From Mycolicibacterium baixiangningiae (GTDB taxonomy: Bacteria > Actinomycetota > Actinomycetes > Mycobacteriales > Mycobacteriaceae), in contig NZ_CP066218.1 of assembly GCF_016313185.1 (NCBI RefSeq), forward strand, positions 5,022,001 through 5,086,000: a DNA stretch of 64,000 bases, in the 5' to 3' direction. The notes beneath the pieces were generated by a model. It was not told the DNA's origin and did no database searches. It saw only the letters and a list, made by a program, of their open reading frames with translations. Both the position numbers and the translations under genes were made by a program. Each line of letters begins with the position of its first letter. Within the stretch, counting starts at the first letter, position 1. Of this stretch, positions 1-9,323 are shown piece after piece.

Positions 1-549
1 ATCGCCCACGCCGACCCCGCCGCCGAGTACGCCGCGGTCGCGCTGGCACTCGATGCGCAGATCGACGCCGTGTCCGCCCGCGGCCGCCGCGAGATCGCCG
101 CCGCGGACTTCTTCACCGGCCTGTGGGAGACGTCGCTCGCGGCAGACGAGATCCTCACCGCCGTGCGGTTCCCCGTATGGAGCGGTCGGACCGGCTTCGC
201 GGTCGAGGAGTTCGCGCGCAGGCACGGCGATTTCGCGATCGCCGGCGCGACGATCGCTCTGGAGGTCGACGGCGACGACCGTGTGACGCGGTGCGGCATC
301 GGGCTGCTGGGCCTGGGGTCGACACCGCTGCGCGGCACCGACGGTGAACGGGCCGTCGTCGGAGAACGGATCTCCGACATCAGCACCGACGAGATCGGCA
401 GAGTGACGCTGGCCGCACTCGCCGACGTACCCGCCGACCTGCAGGGTTCGGCGAGCTACCGCCGCCGCGTCGGGGCCGCGATGGTGTCGCGCGCCCTGAC
501 CGCGGCCGTCACACAGGTGACTTCATCGGAGGAGATGGTCCATGCATGA
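1..549 (+). CDS. CoxM-like FAD-binding subunit of a molybdenum hydroxylase, 3' part
   Basis: This is the last 182 codons of the medium, FAD-binding subunit of a CO dehydrogenase/xanthine dehydrogenase-type molybdenum hydroxylase. The frame is open from base 1, so the start lies outside the window. The visible protein begins with HADPAAEY, the end of the FAD domain where these proteins carry a conserved HADPA segment, and continues into the C-terminal domain (EFARRHGDFAIAGA, then GIGLLGLG). This subunit passes electrons from the iron-sulfur subunit to its acceptor. The stop codon overlaps the start of the next gene by 8 bases, so the two are co-translated. The family is clear, but the substrate (CO, purine, aldehyde or other) cannot be read from this fragment. 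Confidence 0.9.
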   Translation: MAHADPAAEYAAVALALDAQIDAVSARGRREIAAADFFTGLWETSLAADEILTAVRFPVWSGRTGFAVEEFARRHGDFAIAGATIALEVDGDDRVTRCGIGLLGLGSTPLRGTDGERAVVGERISDISTDEIGRVTLAALADVPADLQGSASYRRRVGAAMVSRALTAAVTQVTSSEEMVHA

Positions 550-1036
550 GCTTCCGGTGGCGTTGACGGTCAACGGCCGCAACCACCGCGGGGTGGTCGA
601 ACCGCGAATCACGTTGGCCGACTTCCTGCGTGAGACCTGCGGGCTTACCGGCACCCACCTCGGCTGTGAGCACGGGGCGTGCGGGGCGTGCACGGTGCTG
701 CTCGACGGGCAGGCCGTCCGGTCCTGCCTCGTGTTCGCCGTGCAGGCCGACGGCCAAGAGGTCACCACGGTCGAGGGTATCGCCGGGCCGGAAGGAGAGC
801 TGTCTCCCGTGCAGTCCGCGATGAAGGAATGCCACGGGCTGCAATGCGGTTTCTGCACACCGGGGTTCGTCACCTCGATCACTGCGCTGCTGGCCGACAA
901 TCCTGACCCCAGCGACGAGGAGATCCGCGAAGGGCTGTCCGGCAACTTCTGCCGGTGCACCGGGTACCAGGGCATCGTCAACGCCGTGCGCCTCGCAGCC
1001 GCGAAGACCCGCAACGGGGAGATCGTCAGGTCCTGA
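542..1036 (+). CDS. CoxS-like [2Fe-2S] subunit of a molybdenum hydroxylase
   Basis: This 164-aa protein is the small iron-sulfur subunit that carries electrons from the molybdenum centre to FAD. A plant-type ferredoxin domain holds the first [2Fe-2S] cluster with Cys42, Cys47, Cys50 and Cys62. A helical domain holds the second with Cys102, Cys105, Cys137 and Cys139 (the CGFC and FCRCTGY motifs). All eight ligands are present and the length is normal for the family. The start overlaps the end of the FAD-subunit gene. The large Mo-cofactor subunit is not downstream, so it must lie to the left of the window or elsewhere. The call is firm as to family; the physiological substrate is unknown. Confidence 0.94.
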   Translation: MHELPVALTVNGRNHRGVVEPRITLADFLRETCGLTGTHLGCEHGACGACTVLLDGQAVRSCLVFAVQADGQEVTTVEGIAGPEGELSPVQSAMKECHGLQCGFCTPGFVTSITALLADNPDPSDEEIREGLSGNFCRCTGYQGIVNAVRLAAAKTRNGEIVRS

Positions 1037-1048
1037 GCGTGCACCTGT

Positions 1049-1094
1049 GTAACGCGGTGGCGGAAATGTGCGCTTGCGACCGCCACACCGTTAC
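1049..1094. terminator. Stem-loop after coxS
   Basis: Two 15-base arms (1049-1063 and 1080-1094) are inverted repeats with 13 matching pairs around a 16-base loop, starting 13 bases after the coxS stop. No T-run follows. This fits the tail-less intrinsic terminators common in mycobacteria and would separate the hydroxylase operon from the next gene. Termination is inferred. Confidence 0.55.
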
Positions 1095-1128
1095 GGAAGT
1101 TCCTCGCCACCTCCGGTAGAAGTGGTCT

Positions 1129-2019
1129 ATGCACATCGGATTCATCGGCCTGGGCAACATGGGTTCCGCGATGGCGGCCAACCTACTGGCCGCCGGTCAC
1201 GAGGTGACCGCCTACAACAGGTCCCAACACAAGGTCGACGCGCTGGCCGCCAAGGGCGCGCGCCCCGCCCGCACGGTGGCTGAAGCGTCCCGGGCCGAGG
1301 TCGTCGTCACGATGCTCGCCGACGACGCGGCCGTCGAAGCGGTCAGCTTCGGCGCGGACGGCATCGTGGAGTCCCTGGGCCCCGATGCGCTCCACGTGTC
1401 GTCATCGACCATCAGCCTGGCCCTGGCCGAACGGCTCACCGCCGCGCACGCCGACGCCGGTCAGCGCTTCGTGTCCGCACCCGTGTTCGGCCGCCCCGAG
1501 GCGGCTGCCGCGGCCAAACTCTTCGTCGTAGCCGCCGGTGCAGCCGATGACCTGACCGAACTCGCCCCGGTCTTCGAGGCCGTCGGACAGCGCACCTTCG
1601 TCATGGGGAGTGAACCGAAGGCGGCGAACCTCGTGAAGATGTCGGGGAATTTCCTGATCGCCTCCGTGATCGAATCGCTCGGCGAGGCCATGGCTCTGGT
1701 GACCAAGGGCGGCGTGGACGCCGGCGAGTACCTCGACCTGCTGACGTCCACGTTGTTCGACGCACCCGTGTACCGCACCTACGGCGGCCTTGTGGCGAGC
1801 CGCGAATTCGAGCCTGCCGGCTTCGCCGCCACGGGCGGTCTCAAAGATGTGCGTCTGGCGTTGGAAGCCGGTGAGGGTCTGCAGGTTCCGTTGCCGATCG
1901 CCAGCCTGCTGCGTGACCGGTTCCTCACGTTGCTCGCCACCGGCGGCGGACACCTGGACTGGTCGGCGATCAGTGCTCTCAGCGCCCGGGATGCAGGCGG
2001 CCCTGGCCCCGTCGCCTGA
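1129..2019 (+). CDS. NAD(P)-dependent beta-hydroxyacid dehydrogenase (3-hydroxyisobutyrate dehydrogenase family)
   Basis: This 296-aa oxidoreductase belongs to the 3-hydroxyisobutyrate dehydrogenase/6-phosphogluconate-like family, which oxidises a beta-hydroxyacid or reduces the matching semialdehyde with NAD(P). The N-terminal Rossmann fold shows GLGNMG at residues 7-12. The substrate-binding SSSTIS lies at 91-96. The expected catalytic lysine is Lys170 in KMSGN, at the start of the all-helical C-terminal domain. It starts at ATG and lies 92 bases after coxS, behind a stem-loop, so it is probably its own unit. The exact substrate is not identifiable; several mycobacterial paralogues of this type have no known role. 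Confidence 0.88.
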   Translation: MHIGFIGLGNMGSAMAANLLAAGHEVTAYNRSQHKVDALAAKGARPARTVAEASRAEVVVTMLADDAAVEAVSFGADGIVESLGPDALHVSSSTISLALAERLTAAHADAGQRFVSAPVFGRPEAAAAAKLFVVAAGAADDLTELAPVFEAVGQRTFVMGSEPKAANLVKMSGNFLIASVIESLGEAMALVTKGGVDAGEYLDLLTSTLFDAPVYRTYGGLVASREFEPAGFAATGGLKDVRLALEAGEGLQVPLPIASLLRDRFLTLLATGGGHLDWSAISALSARDAGGPGPVA

Positions 2020-2039
2020 CCGACGCTCACAATGGCGCG

Positions 2040-2447
2040 ATGACACCGTCGTCGCGCTACCGACTCCTGCAGATCGCACTCGTCGTCTTCGGGACAGTGA
2101 TGCTGCTGCTCTACCCGCTGGCGGTGGTATGGCCGTCGGGGTGGGCGTGGCATCCCGGCGCACCGCACCAGTCCGACTACTTCATGATGATCGTCGGCCT
2201 GTACGCCACGCTCGGAGTGTTTCTGTGGAACGCGGCTCGACGCCCCGAAGCCCATCTCAGCCTGATCTGGTTCACCGTGTGCTCGAGTGTCGTGCACGCC
2301 GCGATCATGGCGGTGCAGTCCTTCGGCGACGGCCATGACACGGGTCACCTGCTGGGGGATGTCCCGGCGCTGCTACTGGTCGCCGTGGTGCTGTCGGCGC
2401 TCGTGCTGTCCTCCGGCGCCGGACGGCGGTCAGACCACCCCGCGTAG
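2040..2447 (+). CDS. Small four-helix membrane protein
   Basis: This 135-aa hydrophobic protein has about four predicted membrane segments (roughly residues 9-31, 45-65, 72-95 and 103-125) and a short polar C-terminus. It resembles a family of small integral membrane proteins of unknown function seen across mycobacteria; the family name DUF6632 is my recollection. It lies 20 bases after the dehydrogenase gene, possibly co-transcribed. Its last 18 bases overlap, tail to tail, the end of the short-chain dehydrogenase on the other strand. No enzymatic motif is visible and no function is proposed. Confidence 0.8.
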   Translation: MTPSSRYRLLQIALVVFGTVMLLLYPLAVVWPSGWAWHPGAPHQSDYFMMIVGLYATLGVFLWNAARRPEAHLSLIWFTVCSSVVHAAIMAVQSFGDGHDTGHLLGDVPALLLVAVVLSALVLSSGAGRRSDHPA

Positions 2448-3266
2448 CCCGTCGGCGCCGAACAGCGGCTCGAGCATTCCCGACATGTCCGGTCCGCGCC
2501 GCAACGCGTGCCCGCCGTCGACGTTGATGATCTGTCCGGTGATCCACGCCGAGGCATCGCTGAGCAGGAACACCGAGAGGTTCGCGATGTCCTCGACCTC
2601 CCCGAATCGGGGCAGCGGTGTGCAGGCGCGGTAATCGGCGGACACCTCCGGCGACTCCAGGATGGGGCCGACGAGGTCGGTCTGGATCAGGCCGGGACGA
2701 ATGCCGTTGACCCGCACCCAGGATGGGCCCAGCTCGTCGGCGGCCAGCTTCATGATGTGGTCGAGCGCCGCCTTGCTGGGCCCGTACGCACCGAACCAGC
2801 GGTGCACGTTGCTCGACGCGATCGACGAGATCCCGACGAACGACCCCCCGCCGCCACGCACCAGTTCCCGGGCGGCGTGCTTGAGCACGTACATCGTGCC
2901 GTTGACGTTGAGGTCCACCGTGCGCCGCCAGGCATCGGAGTCGATCTGGGTGATCGGACCGATGGTCTCCGATCCGCCCGCACTGTGCACGACACCGTGC
3001 AGCCGGCCGCTCCAGGCGGTGGCGGCCTCGACCAACCGGGCCGCTTCGTCCTCGTTGGTGATGTCGGTGGGCTCGTAGCGCACCGATCCGGCGCCGTCGG
3101 CGGCCGCGGCGGACAGTTCGTCGGCCGCGGCAGCGAGGCGGTCGGCGTTGCGGCCGGCCAGCATCACGTCGCCGCCCGCCGCGAGGATCGCCGTGGCGAC
3201 CCCCTTGCCGATACCGCTGCCACCGCCGGTGACCAGATAGGTTCGATCCGCCAAGGAAAGCAGCAA
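2430..3266 (-). CDS. Short-chain dehydrogenase/reductase under a KstR-type operator
   Basis: This 278-aa SDR enzyme would oxidise or reduce a hydroxyl/keto group with NAD(P). The cofactor motif TGGGSGIG spans 13-20, Asn120 is present, and the catalytic set is Ser147/148, Tyr161 and Lys165. The start chosen is TTG at 3266, because GGAG sits 7 bases upstream and no ATG or GTG in frame is close. A 34-bp palindrome containing a perfect KstR consensus lies just upstream (3286-3319), so the gene probably belongs to the sterol regulon. A role on a steroid hydroxyl or acyl-CoA intermediate is inferred from that operator, not from active-site evidence. Confidence 0.88.
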   Translation of the reverse strand: MLLSLADRTYLVTGGGSGIGKGVATAILAAGGDVMLAGRNADRLAAAADELSAAAADGAGSVRYEPTDITNEDEAARLVEAATAWSGRLHGVVHSAGGSETIGPITQIDSDAWRRTVDLNVNGTMYVLKHAARELVRGGGGSFVGISSIASSNVHRWFGAYGPSKAALDHIMKLAADELGPSWVRVNGIRPGLIQTDLVGPILESPEVSADYRACTPLPRFGEVEDIANLSVFLLSDASAWITGQIINVDGGHALRRGPDMSGMLEPLFGADGLRGVV

Positions 3267-3285
3267 GGTGATTCTCCGGTCTGTA

Positions 3286-3319
3286 GACGTATAACTGAAA
3301 CGCGTTCTAGTTATACGTC
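3286..3319. promoter_or_regulatory. KstR-type operator inside a 34-bp palindrome
   Basis: The core at 3296-3309 reads TGAAACGCGTTCTA and matches TnnAACnnGTTnnA at every fixed position. The symmetry continues outward to 3286 and 3319, with only two mismatched pairs in the whole 34 bases. KstR sites usually show symmetry over about 14-18 bases, so the extension is unusual. The site lies 20 bases upstream of the SDR start and its right edge touches the stop codon of the crotonase gene. Confidence 0.8.
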
Positions 3320-4214
3320 ACGGCACGTCGCGCCGGGCCGACTTCGGTGCGCCGAGCTCGCGCCAGTCCGGCACATCGGGCGGCATCCCGACCGCCATCC
3401 GGTTCTCGTTGTGTGCCGCCCAGTGCGCGTGTCCGAGTTCGTGAATGTGGAAGCCGTGCCGCAGAGCCTCGGTGAAACCCATGGCGTCCGCGGCCGCGTT
3501 GACCGAATCCTTGACCAGCAGCGCCGCCATCGTCGGCAGCGCGGCGATACGTCGTGCGAATTCGACGGTCTTGTCCTCCAGGTCGGCACGCGGGAAGATC
3601 TTCGACACCATGCCGAGGCGGTGCGCCTCGTCGGCGTCGATCGAATCCCCGGTCAGCAGAAGCTCTTTGGCCTTGCGAGGTCCGAACTCCCATGGGTGGG
3701 CGTAGTACTCGACACCCGGCATACCGAGCCGCACCGCCACCACGTCACTGAACTTGGCGTCATCGGAGGCGACGATGAGGTCGCACGCCCAGATCAGCAT
3801 CAGCCCCGCGGAGATCGCGTTCCCCTGCACCTGGGCGATGGTGATCTTGCGCAGATCCCGCCAGCGCCGAGTGTTCTCGAAGAAGTAATGCCACTCCTGC
3901 AGGTAGATCTTCTCCGCGATGGCGGGACGCGTCGCCCCGTTCATCCGGAACGTCGGATGCTGCCCGGGCCCGGGGCCGCGCTCGGCGATCGCCTCCTCCG
4001 ACCCGAGGTCGTGCCCGGCCGAGAAGTTCTTCCCGCGCGCCGCCAGGATCACCACCCGCACCTGGTCGTCGGCCTCCGCACGGCCGAACGCCTCATCGAG
4101 CTGTACCAGCAGCGTGCGGGACTGGGCGTTGTGCGTATGCGGCCGATCCAGCCAGATCCGCGCGATGCGCCCGTCGTCGAGTGTCTCGTAGGTCACCTGA
4201 TCGGCGTTGGCCAC
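3318..4214 (-). CDS. Enoyl-CoA hydratase/isomerase (crotonase) family protein
   Basis: This 298-aa crotonase-fold protein acts on an acyl-CoA thioester. The two oxyanion-hole segments are visible as FSAGHDL near residues 64-70 and GNAISAGLML near 130-140, and an acidic residue in PGVEYYAH falls where the second catalytic glutamate usually lies. The start is GTG at 4214. The reading ends inside the palindromic operator of the downstream SDR gene, so the SDR may be read both from this gene and from its own promoter. No KstR consensus is seen in the 58 bases upstream. The substrate is unknown; the family also includes isomerases and hydrolases. Confidence 0.88.
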   Translation of the reverse strand: MANADQVTYETLDDGRIARIWLDRPHTHNAQSRTLLVQLDEAFGRAEADDQVRVVILAARGKNFSAGHDLGSEEAIAERGPGPGQHPTFRMNGATRPAIAEKIYLQEWHYFFENTRRWRDLRKITIAQVQGNAISAGLMLIWACDLIVASDDAKFSDVVAVRLGMPGVEYYAHPWEFGPRKAKELLLTGDSIDADEAHRLGMVSKIFPRADLEDKTVEFARRIAALPTMAALLVKDSVNAAADAMGFTEALRHGFHIHELGHAHWAAHNENRMAVGMPPDVPDWRELGAPKSARRDVP

Positions 4215-4272
4215 AGATGCACCCTACGTGGGCACGTCGTCACCCCGCGGGCGAGTCGCCTAGAGTTGGAAC

Positions 4273-4437
4273 ATGCCTGCACAGTCTGATTCAGCTGAAA
4301 TCGGCGACGTCGAGCCGCTCGCCGACAGCACCGCGCGTCAAGCCCGCAAGGTCGTCGCCGCATATGCCGTCGACGCCGACGAATGTCGCGTCTTCTTGTC
4401 CATGCTCGGCATCGGACCGTCGAAGCTCGAGGCGTAG
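4273..4437 (+). CDS. 54-aa conserved protein coupled to otsA (Rv3489-like)
   Basis: The reading frame encodes 54 residues: an acidic N-terminus, a helix rich in Ala/Arg/Val, and a C-terminus containing DADECRVFLSMLGIGP. This ending is a recognisable motif of a small actinobacterial protein found beside otsA (Rv3489 in M. tuberculosis by position). The stop codon TAG directly abuts the otsA GTG start (TAGGTG), which predicts translational coupling. The protein has no membrane segment or catalytic motif. Its function is unknown; a regulatory or accessory role for trehalose-6-phosphate synthase is a guess from the arrangement alone. At this size it is easy for gene finders to miss. Confidence 0.8.
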   Translation: MPAQSDSAEIGDVEPLADSTARQARKVVAAYAVDADECRVFLSMLGIGPSKLEA

Positions 4438-5901
<1,464 letters not shown>

Positions 5902-6029
5902 CTAGACGGTATGGGTGACCGTCGGCTTTGAGTCGGGGGTTGCGGGCCGGGGCCCCACTCACCCATGTTCGTGGGTTACCGAGTAGGGAGTCGCCTGCCC
6001 GGTCTATCCGACAGTGGTGGGAGGCCCCG
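5902..6029 (+). ncRNA. Structured left end of the IS110-family element, candidate bridge-RNA region
   Basis: This 128-base non-coding stretch lies between otsA and the transposase. It can fold: ATGGGTGA at 5911-5918 pairs with TCACCCAT at 5959-5966, a GGGGCCCC self-complement lies between them, and ACCCA/TGGGT at 5961-5976 offers a competing hairpin. IS110-family elements are known to express a non-coding bridge RNA from one end that pairs with target and donor DNA; in the IS110 group it comes from the left end, in the IS1111 group from the right. The fold is seen; the RNA assignment is inference, and the downstream end is an alternative. Confidence 0.4.
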
Positions 6030-7121
6030 GTGTTTACAGAGCGTACGAGTGTGGGACTGGACGTGCATGCACGTTCGGTCGCAGCAGCGGCCATCGACGG
6101 CGTGACTGGTGAGGTTCAGCAGACTCGCCTGACCCCGTCCCACGAGCACATCCGGTCGTGGATATCGGGGCTGCCGGGGCCGGTGGCGGTGGCCTACGAG
6201 GCTGGTCCCACCGGTTTCGGCTTGCAGCGGTCGTTGACGGATGCCGGGATCCGCTGCGTCGTGGTGGCACCGTCGAAGCTGCAGAAGCCCGCTGGAGATC
6301 GAGTGAAGACCGATGCCCGCGATGCCCTGCATCTGTGCCGGTTGTTGCGTCTGGATGAGATCACGTCGGTGTCGATCCCGAGCGTGGCTCAGGAAGCGGC
6401 TCGTGACTTGGTGCGTGCCCGCGAGGACTGCCGCGGCGACCTGATGAGGGCTCGGCATCGCCTGTCCAAGCTGCTGTTGCGCCACGGCATCGTGTACTAC
6501 GGCGGGGCGGCCTGGACCGGTGCCCATGATCAGTGGCTGCGCACCGTCGCCGCGCCGCAGCTCAGGGCGTCGGCGACGCGGATGGCCTTTGATGCCGACT
6601 ATGACCACGTGTTGACAATGCAGGCCCGGCGGCGGCGTCTGGACGCAGCGATCGAGGAGAGGGCCGCCGATGGTGAGTTCACCGCGATTGTGCGGCGGGT
6701 GTCGTGTCTGCGGGGGGTGAACACGTTGACCGGGTTTGCGTTGGCAGTCGAAATTGGTGATTGGAACCGGTTCACCGGCAACACGATTGGCTCTTTTGTC
6801 GGGTTGGTTCCCTCGGAGTTTTCGTCGGGTTCCTCGCGGGCTCAGGGTCCGATCACCAAGACCGGCAACACCCATGTCCGGCGGCTGCTGGTCGAGGCGG
6901 CGTGGCATCACAAGCCGCGATATCACGTGGGTGCGGTGATGCGTTCGCGGTGGGATCGGGCTTCTGCGGCGGCCCGCGCCCGCGGGGACGAAGGCAACCG
7001 CCGCCTGCATGGCAGGTGGGTTGGCTTCCTGGAGCGACGTAAGCGACCCGTGACGGCCAATGTCGCGGTCGCGCGTGAACTGGCCGGCTGGTGCTGGTCG
7101 CTGGCAGTCATGGACGACTGA
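6030..7121 (+). CDS. IS110-family transposase
   Basis: This 363-aa recombinase moves an IS110-family element. The N-terminal RuvC-like domain carries the expected acidic set: Asp11 (GLDVH), Glu57 (AYEAGPTG), Asp95 and Asp98 (KTDARDA). The C-terminal transposase domain has the serine-rich segment PSEFSSGSSRAQGP followed by TKTGN (261-280), where the catalytic serine of this family lies. The GTG start at 6030 is chosen because GGGAGG precedes it and the protein then begins at the usual VGLDVH region. No stop or frameshift is visible, so the protein looks intact. It is flanked by structured non-coding DNA on both sides. Confidence 0.93.
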   Translation: MFTERTSVGLDVHARSVAAAAIDGVTGEVQQTRLTPSHEHIRSWISGLPGPVAVAYEAGPTGFGLQRSLTDAGIRCVVVAPSKLQKPAGDRVKTDARDALHLCRLLRLDEITSVSIPSVAQEAARDLVRAREDCRGDLMRARHRLSKLLLRHGIVYYGGAAWTGAHDQWLRTVAAPQLRASATRMAFDADYDHVLTMQARRRRLDAAIEERAADGEFTAIVRRVSCLRGVNTLTGFALAVEIGDWNRFTGNTIGSFVGLVPSEFSSGSSRAQGPITKTGNTHVRRLLVEAAWHHKPRYHVGAVMRSRWDRASAAARARGDEGNRRLHGRWVGFLERRKRPVTANVAVARELAGWCWSLAVMDD

Positions 7122-7456
7122 CCGCCACCTGATCTGCTTCCTCACGAGGTCCGTGGTGGCAGCGCGTGGATCGACCCGCGACACACCTATGAGCAGCCCA
7201 TGCGGGTGACGCTCGACTCTAGACATGCGGATGCGATCCAGCCGAAACACCGTCCTGCGGTAGCCAATCCGCGTATATCAGTCTGACCGCGCGTCGCCAA
7301 CGACACGCTCACCACACAGACTGGCCGAGGAAGCAACGAGGCGCCGTCGAGGGTAGCTCCCCGGCGGCGCCTCACCCTGCCCTCTTGACAAAAGTCTCTA
7401 CATATCAGATGTACTGACCACGGACGTTGGTAACGGCGTGATGAGGTGACACGAAA
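7122..7456. mobile_element. Non-coding right end of the IS110 element with a hairpin
   Basis: About 330 bases follow the IS110 transposase without a convincing gene. Arms at 7338-7346 and 7365-7373 (GAGGCGCCG / CGGCGCCTC) pair perfectly over 9 bases around an 18-base loop and could be a terminator or part of the element's non-coding RNA. The true right boundary of the element is not visible, because IS110 elements lack terminal inverted repeats; it should fall before about 7456, where IS481-type sequence begins. Confidence 0.5.
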
Positions 7457-7600
7457 AAGACCTCCGAGTGAAGTACGAGCTCTCTAGGAACGCACCAACT
7501 TCATCTCGGAGGTCTTCATGTCCCACCGTAATGCCCCGTTGTCAGAGACTGGCCGGTTAAGGCTGGCTCAAATGTGTCGTCGACGAGCGTTGGTTTTATC
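7457..7600 (+). pseudogene. IS481-family transposase remnant (5' end only)
   Basis: From ATG at 7518 the translation reads MSHRNAPLSETGRLRLA, a typical start of IS481-family transposases. After about 18 codons a one-base shift is needed to continue into CVVDERW, matching the next family segment, and the sequence is then cut at 7600 by the ISL3 end. Just upstream, AAGACCTCCGAG (7457-7468) and CTCGGAGGTCTT (7505-7516) form a perfect 12-bp inverted repeat that ends one base before the ATG. Only a fragment of the leader and first codons remains, so no protein can be made. Confidence 0.75.
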
Positions 7601-9078
7601 GGGCTCTTCGTGAACGAAGGGTGCACCGAGGGCTGCGGATACCCGCGCTGTTTGTTCGTGTCGGTGAGCCGAGGCGGGGCCTCGGTGGGTGACGATGCGG
7701 GTTCCTACACCTAGCGTCATCACAGCACCGAGGGGTCCCGTTGTCTGAGGCTACTGCCTGCCCGCGTTCTGTTGTCGCCGACACGATCATGCGCACTATT
7801 GAGTTGGGCGTGACGATCACCGATGCCGCTGTCGATGATGAGCAGACCACGCTCTTCTGCGCGCCGGTGGCGCGGGATGCTCGCTGCCCGGACTGCGGGC
7901 GAGACGGCAAGTATCGCGACACCGTTGTGCGGCCGTTGACCGATCTGCCGGTGGCCGGCTGTCCACTGGTGTTGCAGGTCGCCGTTCCGCGCTACCGCTG
8001 CACAATGCCAGAGTGTGCGCGGACGGTGTTCAACCAAGGCCTCGGCAAGCTCGCAGCGCCGAGATCCTCGACGACACGTCGCTGCGCTCGCTATGTGTTG
8101 CGGCGGTTGATGATCGACCGAACCACCATCTCGGCGATCGCGGCCGAATTGGGTCTGTCGTGGCACACCGTGAGCACCATCGCCATGCGGGCGGCAGCCG
8201 AACTGATCGCTGCGGCCGGACCCGAACGGCTCGACGGCGAGCGCGTCATCGGCGTCGACGAACACCGCTGGGCACCACGGCGCCGCGGCACCGCAGGCTT
8301 CGTCACCCTGATCATCGACTTGACTCCCGTCCACGACGGCACCGGACCCGCGCGGCTGCTCGACCTGGTGGCAGGGCGCTCAGCGGCGGCACTGAAGACC
8401 TGGCTGGCTGACCAGTCGCCGGCGTTTCGCGACCAGGCAGAGGTGATTCGCCATGGACGGCTTCGGCGGTTACAAGACCGCCGCGGCCGACGAGCTGCCC
8501 GACGCCACCGCGGTGATGGACCCCTTCCACGTCGTCGCGTTGGCCGGTGCCAAGCTCGACCTGACCCGCCAACGCATCCAACAGCTGACCTGCGGCCATC
8601 GCGGCCGCACCGGCGACCCGCTCTACGGTGTGCGCCGCACCCTGCGCACCCGAGTTCCCCTGCTGAGCACTCGACAGCGGGCACGACTGGAAGCGGTGTT
8701 CGCCGACGACGACCATCTCGCTGTCATGGCCACGTGGAGTGGCTATCAGCGCATCATCGCCGCCTACGGCCACCCCGACCGGCGGCGCGGCAAAACGATG
8801 ATGACCGCGATCATCGACTCGTTGCGCCGAGGCGTCCCCACGATCCTCGATGAACTCGCCCAACTGGGCCGCACTCTGCACCGTCGCCGCGCCGACGTGC
8901 TGGCCTTCTTCGACCACCACACCTCCAACGGCCCCACCGAGGCAATCAACGGCCGCCTGGAATCCCTGCGCCGCAACGCCCTCGGATTCCGGAACCTCAC
9001 CCACTACCGATGGCGCTCACTCCTGCACAGCGGCGCACCACATCAACTCGTCAATGCACTCAAAATTCCGAAGAGCCC
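7601..9078. mobile_element. ISL3-family insertion sequence
   Basis: The element is bounded by GGGCTCTTCG at 7601-7610 and its inverted copy CGAAGAGCCC ending at 9078, the kind of terminal repeat expected for ISL3-family elements, and encloses an ISL3-type transposase gene. Eight bases on either side (7593-7600 and 9079-9086) do not match, so no target duplication is visible. The left flank is an IS481 remnant and the right flank an IS110-type remnant, which points to rearrangement or deletion after insertion. The coordinates assume that the terminal repeats are correctly identified. Confidence 0.75.
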
Positions 9079-9127
9079 CTTTGGACGCCCGCAGGATCGC
9101 TGCCGCAGTTCTGTCCCTCGAGCCTGA
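7741..9127 (+). pseudogene. Frameshifted ISL3-family transposase
   Basis: The first frame encodes a zinc-finger region (CPDCGRDG, then YRCTMPECAR), a helix-turn-helix region and the first DDE aspartate in VIGVDEHRW. The frame is lost near 8445-8455, just before MDGFGGYK, and the rest lies in another frame: the second aspartate in VMDPFHVV and the catalytic glutamate in SNGPTEAINGRLE. One extra base in GATTCGCCATGG explains the shift. No slippery heptamer is obvious there, so I treat it as a mutation rather than programmed frameshifting. The end runs past the right terminal repeat into flanking DNA. Confidence 0.85.
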
Positions 9128-9323
9128 ACGGCTGCGCAGACCGCGCAGCGACGACGGTATCCGGTCAGCATTGCGGGTTCTCGTCACTGCACGTGAGCAC
9201 ATGACGACTGAACGAACCGCGACCGTCAACGCACTCACTGCCTTGCTGCGTGTAGCCGCGCTGGGTGTCGACGCTCGAAAGGCATTGGTCGCCAGTCAGA
9301 TTAACGATATTGCTCGCTCGCGC
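9079..9323 (+). pseudogene. IS110-type transposase fragment, distinct from the intact copy
   Basis: A roughly 80-codon stretch reads LDARRIAAAVLSLEPERLR, then ERTATVNALTALLR and LGVDARKAL, the segment after the catalytic domain in another branch of IS110-family transposases. It lacks both the N-terminal catalytic motifs and the C-terminal domain. The sequence differs from the intact element at 6030, so it is a separate, older insertion. It is cut on the left by the ISL3 end and on the right it joins the truncated nitroreductase gene near 9324. Confidence 0.72.

Noticed and set aside
2508..4289. A 593-codon open frame on the plus strand
   Set aside because: It runs antisense to the SDR and crotonase genes, has a composition of histidine/arginine/aspartate typical of high-GC shadow frames, and matches no family.
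7219..7224. CTAGAC repeated at 5902-5907 and 7219-7224 as possible IS110 core repeats
   Set aside because: Six bases is too short to support element boundaries; IS110 core sequences cannot be fixed without other copies.
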